The notes beneath the pieces were generated by a model. The model had not been told where the DNA came from and did no database searches. It saw only the letters and a program-made list of their open reading frames with translations. Source: Euperipatoides rowelli (taxonomy: Eukaryota; Onychophora; Udeonychophora; Euonychophora; Peripatopsidae). From it: DNA of 16,677 bases. A program made the translations under genes and the position numbers. Of this stretch, positions 1-9,349 are shown one piece after another (the stretch's first letter is position 1; the number at the start of each line of letters is the position of its first letter). Where the stretch lies: the NCBI GenBank assembly GCA_003024985.2, contig PXIH01S0007521.1, one strand, 5' to 3'.

Positions 1-86
1 CCCCCCGTTGTCTGGCTCTTTTGGATTTGTTTTTTTTAAATATGATCAACAATGGCTCTTGACTCAAAAAAGGTTGCCGACCCCTG
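1..86. mobile_element. Terminal part of a hAT-type DNA transposon (right end)
   Basis: Read from the inside edge on the minus strand, this segment begins CAGGGGTCGGCAACC. That resembles the terminal inverted repeats of hAT elements, which commonly start CAGGGGT followed by a GGCAAC-type core. The rest contains GAGCCA/TGGCTC-like words, typical of short non-autonomous hAT copies. The terminus falls at 81-86 (cccctg), and the next 8 bases (gattaagt, 87-94) would be the target-site duplication. The other end lies outside the window, so neither the duplication nor the element length can be confirmed. No coding sequence is visible. The superfamily call rests on the terminus alone. Confidence 0.5.
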
Positions 87-800
87 GATTAAGTAACGGT
101 TGTGAGCCTTAAAGACATGATAATTTAAATAAGTGGCTAATTAGAGCCAGCTTGGTTACTGTGTGTTTGTTCGCCAGCAGCATTATTGAAGAGGGGAGTC
201 CATCATGATGACGGATGTCAACATTAATAAATGTGGAGATTTTTGAACTTAAATATTAATGAAATCTTATAGCTTTGGTTTGAATATTTTGGTACTAACA
301 ATAATAAGAATCATGATTTGTTCTATCTTTAATTGTTAAAGCATAATGTGATTGTTTGTTTAAAGATAAATGGCTGATAGAGATCGCCAGTATAAAAGAA
401 ATAAAGACTTTAAATGGATTGAGTTTTATTTTTTGGTTTTAATAAATGGTATTATAATTTAGATTATAATAAATATTAGTGGTGATAGATTTTACTATTG
501 ATATTAAGAAAGATATTATGTAAGATGTGTAATAGTATAGCGTTTGCTATTTCTCAGTAATTGTCAAAGATTTTAAAGAAAATATAGAAACAATCTTAAA
601 TGGTCTGGTCTTTTGAACCTATTTTGTTGTTTGACAATTTTAAGGTTAAAGCTTTTACTAGCTCTTATTTTTTTATCTTGGCCTATTTTACTGTGTATCC
701 AGAATGGGCCTGATATTTTTGTCATTAGTTCTGTTTTAGTGTTAATTTGATTTTTTCCAAGAACGAGTCAAATTATTGAGGGGCCCCCCATATTCGGTAC
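87..800. other. AT-rich non-coding stretch, no gene recognised
   Basis: I see no reading frame, splice-bounded exon or RNA gene that I can support here. The sequence is AT-rich and of low complexity, with a short G/C block (ggggcccccc) at about 780-789. Confidence 0.5.
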
Positions 801-1070
801 TTATGATTTGGTTTTATTATTTAGTTTGTCGTACTCTATGCTTTCTTTTATTATTCCTAATTCTTGCATTTTACTAGTTATTTCCTTTATCTCTGTCTTG
901 TTTGTTTGTTTGTACTTGTATTTTATGTCTTGTAATTCCTTATTCTGTGAATCTACTATTTCTAAAACCTCGATTTTACGTTGACTCATTTCTTACCTTA
1001 ATTGACTGAGTAGTTCTAACTTTGTTTCTATTTTAGTTTGTTCAAGTTGTTGCCTTAGTTCTTTCGGCCC
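801..1070 (-). pseudogene. Coiled-coil-like reading frame broken by one stop
   Basis: Read on the minus strand from about 1070 down to 801, one frame encodes a Gln/Glu/Lys/Leu-rich polypeptide that starts around PGPKELRQQLEQ. It meets a TAA at 995-993, restarts at ATG 989-987 (MSQRKIEVLEI), and runs 62 residues to a stop. Both halves have the charge pattern of a coiled coil. The stop sits inside AAG|GTAAGA, a consensus splice donor on that strand, so the upstream half (about 1069-997) could instead be a small minus-strand exon with the rest intronic. I do not recognise a family. A decayed gag-like or structural fragment, or a chance AT-rich frame, are both possible. Confidence 0.25.
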
Positions 1071-1243
1071 TGGTGTATTTTTAAAAATACATCACATTTA
1101 AGCTGTGTTTCTAAGTATGCTAGGTTTTTTTTTTTGAGTGTAATTTACCTGCTGTAAATTAAAAAAATACCTCCAGCCTTTCCTATAGTGACATCAGTAG
1201 GTGGCTCCTTTAAGTAGAATATATTGAAATTTCATTTTTGAAA

Positions 1244-1274
1244 ATGACCGCAGCAAAGGAAGATCCAATGCCAG
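1244..1274 (+). pseudogene. Putative 5' coding exon of the piggyBac-like transposase
   Basis: An ATG at 1244 opens MTAAKEDPMP plus one base and ends at a consensus donor (cag|gtgagt, intron from 1275). The downstream acceptor tttgttttacacag|gattc at 3355/3356 has a pyrimidine-rich tract, and its phase matches exactly. Joining the leftover g to ga gives Gly and continues as FIAKKQSRKKK and then the acidic N-terminal region. The A/T-rich leader (taagtagaatatattg, about 1211-1226) could contain a promoter. The exon is short, so its support is the ATG, the donor and the phase agreement. No sequence homology is available for it. Confidence 0.45.
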
Positions 1275-3355
1275 GTGAGTGTTTGATATTCTGCTTTGTA
1301 TACCTAGTAAAACTAATTTTTTGGATGAATCTTTTGACACAATTTAATAAATAAAAGCCAGTTTTATGAACGAATGACTGAAAATGAATGTGAGAAATGC
1401 AGGTATTTTTAAGATTACAACAGGACTTCCTGATTGATAGATCTTTAGTAGCAGGCCCTTGTCATACAATATGATAAACACAAATACATGTCAAAAATGT
1501 AATACAATATAATTACAAAAAATCAAAAAAATTTAAATACAGTAGTTCATTTTTAAAAATATTATAATTTTTCAGGAGTCTTAATGAGATTAGCAATTCC
1601 AACAAGTAGGTCCAATTCCTTGAAAAGTTCTAGCACCAAAACTAGTCCTATAGTGTTTTTAATGTAAACGCAGTCCTATTTTTAATTTTGTGTTTTGTTG
1701 GTGCACATCAGATTGTAATATCAAATCATGCAAATAACTAAATTTTCCTACATTAATAACCCACCATATCAAAAGACATAAATTAATTTCTCTAAGTTTG
1801 ACCAAGGATTTCTACTTCAAAGAAATGATAGCCGTCGATGCACTACTAAATCCAGCACCATTAACAACCTGTAATTTTGATTTGTACACACTTCCACCAT
1901 CCATCCACACAGTATCACAGTACATCAAATGTGGAAGAATAAGAGCTTCAAATATAAATTCCAATACTTCTGTCGGCATAAAGTGTCTAAGTTTTAATAA
2001 AATCTTGTTCAAACCATAGTTTTTTAAATACAGCATATTCATGACTTCCACTTCAACTCACTATCAATCAAGATTACCAAAAATCTTGATTTCATTTACC
2101 TATGTAATAGAAATTTTTCACACTTTAATAGATATTTTATGTGCCTCTAACTTACGTTCATTTTCCCTGTACACACCATCATTAACTGAGTCTTTTGTCA
2201 GTTTAACATCAGTTCATTTAACAACATCCAGACAGATATCTTCTCCATCCTTATTTAGTTTTTCATTAATTCTAGTAGCATTTCAATCACTCTAATATGT
2301 TATATCGTCCGCAAAAAGCATCATCCTACCACAATCAATAACCTTAAACAGTGGGTGAATAAAAATATTGAAAAGGAGCGGCTCCTAAGGCACCTCTGTT
2401 TCAATCAACAAAAATGATGAATAATTAAAAGTTTTGTACCACCTATCTTGTACAAAGCTTCTAAACCACTTCAAAGACTCTGGATCTAAGCCCAGAGGTA
2501 TCAATCGTTTCAAAATAATGTCATGTGAAAGACAATCAAATGCCTTATGTATTGTAAATCTAAGGCCAATACTGATGTTATCAGACCTTCATCAGCGGAC
2601 AGTCTACAGTCATTTACCAACTTGGTTAAGTAGGTGTAGTTATTTTTTACAAAAACACATTGAAATCTAGAAATCAATGAATATTTATCCAAATAGTTAA
2701 GTAAATGAATACAGACCACTTTTTCAGTGATCTTTCCCAAAATCGGCAATATGGACATTGATCTATAACATGAACTTTTCTATTTGTCATCGCCTTTAAA
2801 TATACCCTCATTTAGGGAGAAATTTATAATATGTCGTAACCTCAACAACCACAGGATACAACAATTTAAGTAGGCCTATCCTTGTATTGAGTCCATCTAG
2901 ACCGAAAGAACCCCCCATCTGCCATTTCCATAACCAGGTTTCCCCACTTCTTTATTGATAATTTTACTAGTAAGTTGCATACCGATAATTTTACCAGGGC
3001 ATTCTGTATGTTTGAAGTTGTTGATTTTTAGATTAATTACAAATAAGAACCGTATATTGTTCATATCAATCAAATGTTATTTAATTTAAATTTCAAAAAC
3101 AAGAGGCTATGAAAATGACAGTAAAATCTGTGAAGAGAAATAAATATAGAAAGTGGAAAATAATTTTGAATAAAAATACAATAAACAATTATAATAAATC
3201 ATTAATAAATCAATAATAATTATAAAAGTATTGAATTTTATTAATTAATATGATTAATTAATTATGTTTATAACAATAATTAGTAGTTTTAATGACTAAT
3301 ATAAATATTTGTAGGCTATGTATTGTTCTAATAGTTATTTGTTTGTTTTACACAG
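1275..3355 (+). other. Putative intron of the piggyBac-like gene, occupied by a LINE
   Basis: The segment is bounded by GTGAGT (1275-1280) and ttttacacag (3346-3355), phase 1 on both sides. Positions about 1410-2935 are filled by a minus-strand non-LTR retrotransposon fragment. What remains (1281-1400 and 2936-3355) is AT-rich, including near-pure A/T around 3130-3290 with repeats of attaat/aataat. A short word, gataattttac(t/c)ag, is duplicated near 2957 and 2984. I see no other gene in it. Confidence 0.4.
1410..2935 (-). mobile_element. Decayed CR1/RTE/Jockey-like LINE reverse transcriptase
   Basis: The minus strand carries ordered pieces of a non-LTR reverse transcriptase. A GLDGL..LKLLYPVV segment lies near 2900, followed by LRHIINFSLNEGIFKG and a SMSILPILGKITEKVV block (2758 downward), which matches the xPISILPxxSKIxEK region. 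It continues to LALDLQ (LDLSKAFD-like, degraded), the catalytic FADD at 2315-2304, VNEIKIFGN, then LRHFMPTEVLEFIFEALILPHLMYCDTVW (about 1998-1912), and the C-terminal GARTFQGIGPTCWN (about 1634-1596). FADD, the LILPHL block and the last block share one frame; the first block is in another. Several in-frame stops show that it is dead. No endonuclease domain is visible, so it is probably 5' truncated. The exact clade is uncertain. Confidence 0.8.
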
Positions 3356-4913
3356 GATTCATTGCCAAAAAACAATCAAGAAAAAAGAAGCTTAATGATA
3401 ATGAAGCTCTGGCCCGATTGAAACATTTAATGGATGGTTGTGTGTCTGAATTAGATGACGATGAGTCCGAAGATGAAATGACAGTCTATGAAGAACTACA
3501 GGCTGACCAAGAAACAGATATGTTCATAGGCATTAATCCCCAAAGTGCTGTGCCTTAATAAGAAAGTGAAGATGAGAATGATGGTGTGGTAACTCACACA
3601 CAACCTGCTAAAAGAACAGCAGTGGAATCCTTACATCGATGATGGAAAGGAAATCATTGAAGCTATTAATTACTTTTGATGATACATCCCAGACGAACTC
3701 TACACATCATGGCTGAGGAAACAAACAAATTCATTGACTTAAACCCTAAGGAGATAAGGAAATTAGTTGCCATGCACCTCTTCATTGGAGTTTTGCAGTT
3801 TACAAGGCCCGCCTATACTGGAATCAGATGACAATAATTTCAGCAATTGCAGACACTATGTGCCATAATCACTTTGACAAACTGTGAAATAATCTCCATG
3901 TAGCTGTGGACAAGCCTGACAATACCAGACATTTTGTGGAAAGTACAGTCACTTATTAAAAGTGTGATATCAAGGGGTCATCAAGTAAATGTGAAGGAAA
4001 CTGTCTGTATTGTTGAACAGATTATCCCGTTCAAGGGACAACTGAACATAAAGCAGTACTGTACATCAAAAACAAGCCAACACCAAGGGGTATCAAGTGC
4101 TATCTTTTCTATGATGTTCTTGATGTTCAAGGCAAAACCACAGAGATAGATCCACAGACAATTTTATCATATGGTGTTATTGGGCTGTTGTTCTGAAGCT
4201 TTTAGAGTAAATCCCTCCAAACATGAATCACAAACTGTATGCGGACAAAGACCAACATTTTGTATGCTGATACTATCAATAAAAACCAGATGTAAAAGTG
4301 TCCCATTGTTTGACTACTAAGAACAAATGTGGCCATTCTAAAGAGGTGGTGACTGGGGACAATGAGGTTGTTATCACACAGTGGATGGACAACAAGGTTC
4401 TCTCCATGGTTTCACCTTTGTGGGCATTGTAGCCACCAATTTGGTGTGGTGCGGGAGCAAGGTTAATTGTACCATATTTTCATAAAGGTCAATGGACCTT
4501 TCAGGTTCTGTTCCATTTCATTTTCCTTTCGGTCATGAACTCAGCTTGATTATTGTAGAGATGCATCTGTGAAAAAGATTTCAAAAAGGAGCCAGATGGA
4601 TTTGATGGAGTTCACATTCCAATTATCAGAAGCACTTTTGAAGACTGGAATTGCTCTACACAAAAAAAGTGAGAAGACCTTCTTCCATATCTCCACAGTT
4701 AATAGCACTCAAAAAAAAATGACAGAGGCCCAAACTTCGACTCATTGATGCAGTTAGATACGACAATGTAGGGCACTGGCCAATTGTGACAGAAAAGCAG
4801 GGTAGATGCAAATTGGACTTAAATGCAAGAGCCTAACAAAAGTTAAGTGTGAGAAGTGTGGTATTAACCTTTGTTTTACAGCCAATGCAAACCATTTTGA
4901 AGTTTTCATGTGA
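3356..4913 (+). pseudogene. piggyBac-type (PGBD-like) transposase, broken
   Basis: This is a relic of a DDE_Tnp_1_7 (piggyBac) transposase, an enzyme that excises and inserts DNA at TTAA. In order: a basic and then acidic N-terminus (FIAKKQSRKKK; SELDDDESEDEM, 3358-3558); EETNKFI...LNPKEIRKLVAMHLFIGVLQ (3715-3798); YWNQMTIISAIADTM (3816 onward); the KV.SLI..V segment and EQIIPFKGQLNIKQY (4015-4059); HKLYADK (about 4228); QWMDNKVLSMVS (about 4379-4414); MDLMEFTFQLSEAL (about 4598); DNVGHWPIV and RCK; and the C-terminal Cys finger CEKCGINLCF ending HFEVFM-stop (4848-4913). These pieces lie in all three frames with many stops. The Asp expected before EQIIPFKG is Val, so catalysis would be lost. 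AATAAA hexamers follow at 5098 and 5105. Confidence 0.85.
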
Positions 4914-5190
4914 AATGAGTAGTTATCTTTTACAATACGTTTTACATTGTACAGTATTTCAAAAGTATTGGCATCACATTTTGAATAATGAACATAATGA
5001 ATTGTAAAATTGTGTTGTTTGTAATAGACATTGTTTTATGGTTATTATGCCCTGTTGTATTTTTAAAAATACATTTGATATTTCAAAAACTATGAACAAT
5101 AAATAATAAATTCATGCAAAATTTTCTCGGAATACTATTTTCATTGTACTGTAAATATTCAAAATTTTCTGATCATTAGAAAAAAGTAAT
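4914..5190. other. 3' non-coding part of the piggyBac relic
   Basis: This is an AT-rich tail between the transposase stop and the candidate right terminus. It contains the second copy of the palindromic 19-bp word (5056-5074) and two overlapping AATAAA hexamers (5098-5103, 5105-5110) that could have served as the element's polyadenylation signal. Confidence 0.45.
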
Positions 5191-5237
5191 GGCTGAAAGG
5201 GTTATTCTATATTATTTTGCTTTATTTTATTTTGCTC

Positions 5238-5372
5238 CTGTTTTAAATTTAAATAATCTTATTTTAATTCTAAATTGTTTTGTTTTAATTTCTGTTTTAA
5301 ATTACATTATCATTTTAATTCTAAATTGTTTTGTTTCAATTTTTTTTTAACTCCAAATTGTTTTGTTTAATA
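5238..5372. repeat. Degenerate tandem repeat, about three copies
   Basis: The unit begins ctgttttaaatt and contains taattctaaattgttttgtt. Copy 1 is 5238-5291, copy 2 is 5292-5342, and a shortened, diverged copy 3 is 5343-5372 (aactccaaattgttttgttt). The spacing is about 51-54 bp. It lies directly outside the candidate right end of the piggyBac relic. No function is apparent. Confidence 0.7.
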
Positions 5373-7039
5373 GTTGAAAAAAGGCTTAAAAGTCGGGATT
5401 ACTAAATTTAAATATTATTTCCTCACTGCTGGAAATATCCTTCTGTACCCAACTGTCCTGGGGTGTGGATTGCCCTACTGGTAGTATTACCTCTTTGTCA
5501 AGGCTTAATTCTGCCATCATTTTGTTTATTTTGTAAAAAGAAATATATATACTGTGTATAGTATGTCTACTGTATTCTTTGTTGTGTTGATGTTTTAGAA
5601 TCCTAACATACGCTTTGCTAATTCACAGCAGTTGCGCTTTTATTACAACTTAAAACTACTTAACACTATCTAATGACTATTATCTATTTGCAATACTTTT
5701 ATTGTAAATTTTATGCTTTAGTGGACCTCTGTTCTGCTTCCTGTGATGCTTTTCTGACAGTATGTTGCTTGTAAACACTTTGTTTGTCTTCCCACTAAAA
5801 AAAACATTTTTTCTGAAAGAGAAATTTTTATTTCGTTCAGACAATTTTATTTTTGCTCATGAGTGTAAGGGGGGTGGGAGGGTTAGAACCTCTTGGGCGC
5901 CATTTTGTGGTGAGTTAGGGGGGGGGGCAGAAAGTGACATCTAGAATGGATCTGGCTTCTTTGGCGGGTCTCAAGGTTACTCGGGTATACCTTTATCTAG
6001 CTAACTCAGGAAAGATCCCTAGCCCTCCATGCACCTTGCTACAACAAGTGAGTGAGGCAAAGTGATCGTGGAGGTATTTGTGTGTGCACTTCTGTCTTCA
6101 AAGGGCAATTGGAAATCAGTAGTCACCTGAAAACATATATGAGTAATAGACTGATTAGTATTGAGAGTGAAGATACTAGTCTTATGAGATATGTTCGTGT
6201 ATATATTTTATTTAGCCTGAGGCTAATGCCCACTTATAACCTACAATTACAGGAGGTATAGAAACTAACTAGAGAGCCAATAACTATTATAATACCTTAT
6301 AGTATTTGACAATCAGGCTTCATAGTTGCTCCAGGTTATCTGGCTGGTCCACTTGAGTGACAACAATCCAAGTGGCTGACAAGAGTTTCACCATATTACC
6401 AATAATATAACTATTTTCGTGCGAGATAGGAAATAGCTAAGTCTGCAATCGGCGGCCTTCAGCAGTCGTTTTGCTGAGAGAGAAAAAGTAAGATTAGTTT
6501 CCTTTCTCTGCTGTCTCGAGCAAGACTGGTTGTTTTTGGAAAAAGAATTCTAGAACATCGCCTTCTCTTGCTTTAGGCAGATGAAGCATATATAAATCTA
6601 TATAATAGTCTCTATTATAAACATATACAGTACGTATAGTCCGTATAAGTGTCCGCTGTATTGTTTAATGTTACATAGTATAAATTTCTTAGCTCCCTTA
6701 CATATAAAATTCATATGTTATAATAATGTATTATTATGACTGTAATTTATCAATGATATCTTTGTGAGCATTTATGACAATAAGCATCTTTTAGATATCC
6801 TTGACTATTCTTGGCTCTTGTTAGATTGAATAAGCTAGCTTTATAAATACTGGCAGTTATTTACCTCATACTGTATGTAGCAGGAGTGACTAGTATATAT
6901 ACAGTATATATACTGTATATACAGTATATTCATATCAAAATTTATATATTGGGTTGAGGGAACACTATCATTCCATGGAGAGATCCTTGCTACCATATTT
7001 ATTGAATTTTAATTTTTTCGTCTTTTTTTTTTTTTTTAG
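5373..7039 (+). other. Non-coding stretch, probably MEGF8 intron sequence
   Basis: The segment ends in a T-rich tract and AG acceptor (7021-7039) at the first visible MEGF8 exon, so at least its right part should be intron. I found no earlier MEGF8 exon: no Cys-rich EGF or laminin-EGF frame with matching splice sites. It has a G-rich block (5869-5927), which includes a G10 run, within a locally more G/C-rich patch (about 5865-6075) that may be an unrecognised insertion. A C/T- and A/G-rich imperfect inverted repeat lies around 6460-6530, and a strong palindrome at 6896-6921. Confidence 0.5.
6896..6921. repeat. Perfect 26-bp palindrome (TATACAGTATA family)
   Basis: The segment equals its own reverse complement, with the core acagtatatatactgt at 6901-6916. 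A second overlapping palindrome, tactgtatatacagta, follows at 6911-6926. It can form a cruciform or hairpin and is a likely unstable microsatellite. It lies about 115 bp upstream of the MEGF8 exon acceptor. Confidence 0.8.
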
Positions 7040-7145
7040 TGTTCCAAATGTAAAGAATACTTTCTTGGAAAACCAACAGAGGGACATCATTGTTATCGCC
7101 AAATGTCTGTAGAAAAAGACTATTGTTTTGATCCTATTACACAAG
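7040..7145 (+). CDS. MEGF8: MEGF8, penultimate exon (laminin-EGF-like end)
   Basis: This internal exon encodes 35 codons plus one base. It begins CSKCKEYFLGKPTEGHHCYRQ and ends DYCFDPITQ followed by g. The Cys spacing and the GxPxxGxxCYRQ pattern are those of the last laminin-type EGF module of the MEGF8/attractin family, where CYRQ(M/L) and a downstream CFDP segment lead into the membrane-proximal domain. The acceptor is a long T tract with tttag at 7035-7039, and the donor is caag|gtatt at 7145/7146. Phase 0 in and phase 1 out joins exactly to the next exon (g+gc gives Gly). The polypeptide is extracellular. Earlier exons are not in the window, so the protein start is unknown. Attractin is the nearest alternative but fits the next exon less well. 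Confidence 0.88.
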
Positions 7146-7901
7146 GTATTATTTTATCATCTTTTTTTTTAATACTAAAATGTTATTTAATTTCATGTAA
7201 ATATAAGGACTCGTATTATGTTAAAACTGTAATACATATTGTTTCCAATTGACAAAATCTTTAAAATAATGTAATCCAATGCCTTACTTGTAAATAATAG
7301 TGAATCTTTACAATTTTGTATTAATGATATAAAGTAGTCTGTAGTCTGAATTATATTCTGAACAACTCAATTCCAGCAACTGTTTGTTAGGAACATTGTC
7401 TTCTACATTTTAGACTTCATCTGAAATACTAAGATAAATGTTGAGTTATTTCTAAATCTGAAGTATCATAAATTCTTAGTAAGATCCGAAATATAAAATT
7501 TTACAGTAGCAGTCTTGAAATCATGGATGCCCTACAAAAAAAGCTGAACAATTTCCACTAAATGTTAGTCTCTTTTTAAATTTTACTTAATAGCAAAGGT
7601 AACACTAACACATAAATCCTTGATGAACTGGGTTAAAGTTTAAAACTATTATTTTATATAAACTCTAACAGCCATTCACATTGGAATTAAATATGGGAAA
7701 AATAATAAATATCAATGACCACAAATCAAATATTGTCTTGCATGTCATTAAAACTCTATGGTGGATTTTATACAAATGTTATCAGAGCTGGCAGTGCAAA
7801 AATTTCCAGAGTGCAACAATGACAAAAATGTTATTTTTGCATCCATAAGTTCAACTGTTGATCTTTTTCCTTCTCTTAACATGTTTGTTAAACACCTAGA
7901 G

Positions 7902-7929
7902 ATTCTCTCTTCTAATGAGAAGGGAGAAT
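7902..7929. repeat. Hairpin, 12-bp stem with 4-nt loop
   Basis: The left arm attctctcttct (7902-7913) and right arm agaagggagaat (7918-7929) pair at 11 of 12 positions, with a G-U pair at the remaining one if transcribed on the + strand. The loop is aatg. It is intronic, and no function is apparent. Confidence 0.6.
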
Positions 7930-9349
7930 AACCTTGAACTATTTACCTAATGCCAGTAGTTTGCTTGCTCATTTAATGATGAAGTGAAAAACAATTTTTT
8001 TTTTATTATGTCACATTTCCTTGAACATAAATTATAGATGGAAGCACCAGCAGATGCTATTTTAAAATCATATGATCAACAACCTCAATCCTTATTTAGG
8101 CTACTACAAATGTGTATTATTACATTATCATATTGTGTTTGCAAGATCTTCAGACTGGTGTAATAGACCCCTCAAATATACCAAACAGAAGCATGCAGAA
8201 GCATATTTAATATTAAACTATAAGTGTTTGAGGTGTAGGTATGGTAGAAGAATTTCAGGCTAGATTTTTTTTTTTTTTTTGCAGCTGCTTGAATTGTGGA
8301 TCACCAATGTTACTTTCTACAAGCATGATAATGTTTCAATAAATTCTTGTATTCTAAGTTGATCCAGCAAACTGAAGGGTTCCTGAAAGGTTTTCTAATT
8401 TGTTTTCATGTCATAGCCATATAACTTGCTATGTCACATTGGGATATTTGAACACTTTTGATTCTTTAATATTCCTACCCAGATACCAAACTTTGTTGGT
8501 TAATTATTGAAAGTGGAGCAGAACAACAAAACATGAGCGTGACAATAGACCAGAATTGTATATTGTTATTGCTGTGGTGCACATGTTGCCATGGTACAAA
8601 TCTAAATTCTTGATTTCCCATTTGAAACTTCAACATATCGGCCAAACGGCCAGCTGTAATGATTTGGTCGTTTGTATGAAAACTGCAATATGTTATTACA
8701 TAATCCTGTATTTTTTTTTTCCTTTCCTGCATTTTTAACTTTGTATGATGAAGACTTGTTTGCATTTTTGTTTTAATCATATTATGATACATTTATCAGA
8801 GAGCAATGAAGACATGATCTTTTCTTTCATTTAACATTGCCAACTTATTTGTGTTTTTCATGAGACTTTACCATAAAGCATCAGCATATTATCGATCTAC
8901 ACACTGGTATTTCAATATTTTGCTTTCTTATTAAATTTTTTTTTATCACGTAGATAAAGAGAAACAAATTGACACATTGAAAACATTTACCTATGTGAAG
9001 AAAAAAAAATGTCTTAGCCCAATCATTTTGGTTTGAGACATTTAGCCATCAGTGGATGACCTTACTCATTCATGTAATTTTTAACACTATGGAGAGGAAC
9101 ATTTCTCTTAGACTCAGGGAGTGCAAAATGTACTTTGAAGTCTTCATGGAGTCCAACAGGCTACAGACTTTTTGTAAAGTGTACAATTGAATATGAGAAA
9201 AAAAATAGAAAAACGCTTGATGAGCTGATTAATTCAGTCATTATCTGAATATGACTGCAAATGTGTATCTGAGTTGGAGACTTAATAATCAAAATATTTT
9301 CCTGTAGTTGTTAAAAACTGCATATGCATCCCTATATGCCTTATGAAGA

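Larger units (their letters stand above)
1055..5205 (+). mobile_element. Decayed piggyBac-type transposon (putative full extent)
   Basis: The element is defined by a PGBD-type transposase relic and two candidate ends. The right end, ggctgaaagggttat (5191-5205), reads on the other strand as ATAACCCTTTCAGCC, close to the TTAA-CCCTTT ends of piggyBac elements. The left candidate, ttagttctttcggcc (1055-1069), matches it as TTAnnnCTTTCnGCC. A 19-bp palindromic word (tgtatttttaaaaatacat) occurs just inside the left end (1074-1092) and again near the right (5056-5074), like the subterminal repeats of such elements. The TTAA target site is imperfect at both ends (TTAG and TTAT). A minus-strand LINE lies inside. 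The transposase relic is certain; the outer boundaries are inferred. Confidence 0.5.

Noticed and set aside
1798-2295. Plus-strand open frames of 73 and 84 codons (1798-2019, 2041-2295)
   Set aside because: They are the opposite strand of the LINE reverse transcriptase, whose conserved blocks (FADD, LILPHL) read on the minus strand.
2434-2670. Plus-strand open frame of 78 codons
   Set aside because: It overlaps the minus-strand SMSILPILGKITEKVV block of the LINE and has no recognisable domain of its own.
5762-6261. Two plus-strand frames (5762-5944, 6052-6261) as possible earlier MEGF8 exons
   Set aside because: Neither has EGF or laminin-EGF Cys spacing, nor splice sites whose phase fits the exon at 7040.
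8475-8792. 105-codon minus-strand frame in the MEGF8 intron, with an opposing plus-strand frame of 60 codons
   Set aside because: Composition is irregular, no domain or motif is recognisable, and no splice or promoter context is convincing. The length is attainable by chance in several kilobases of intron.
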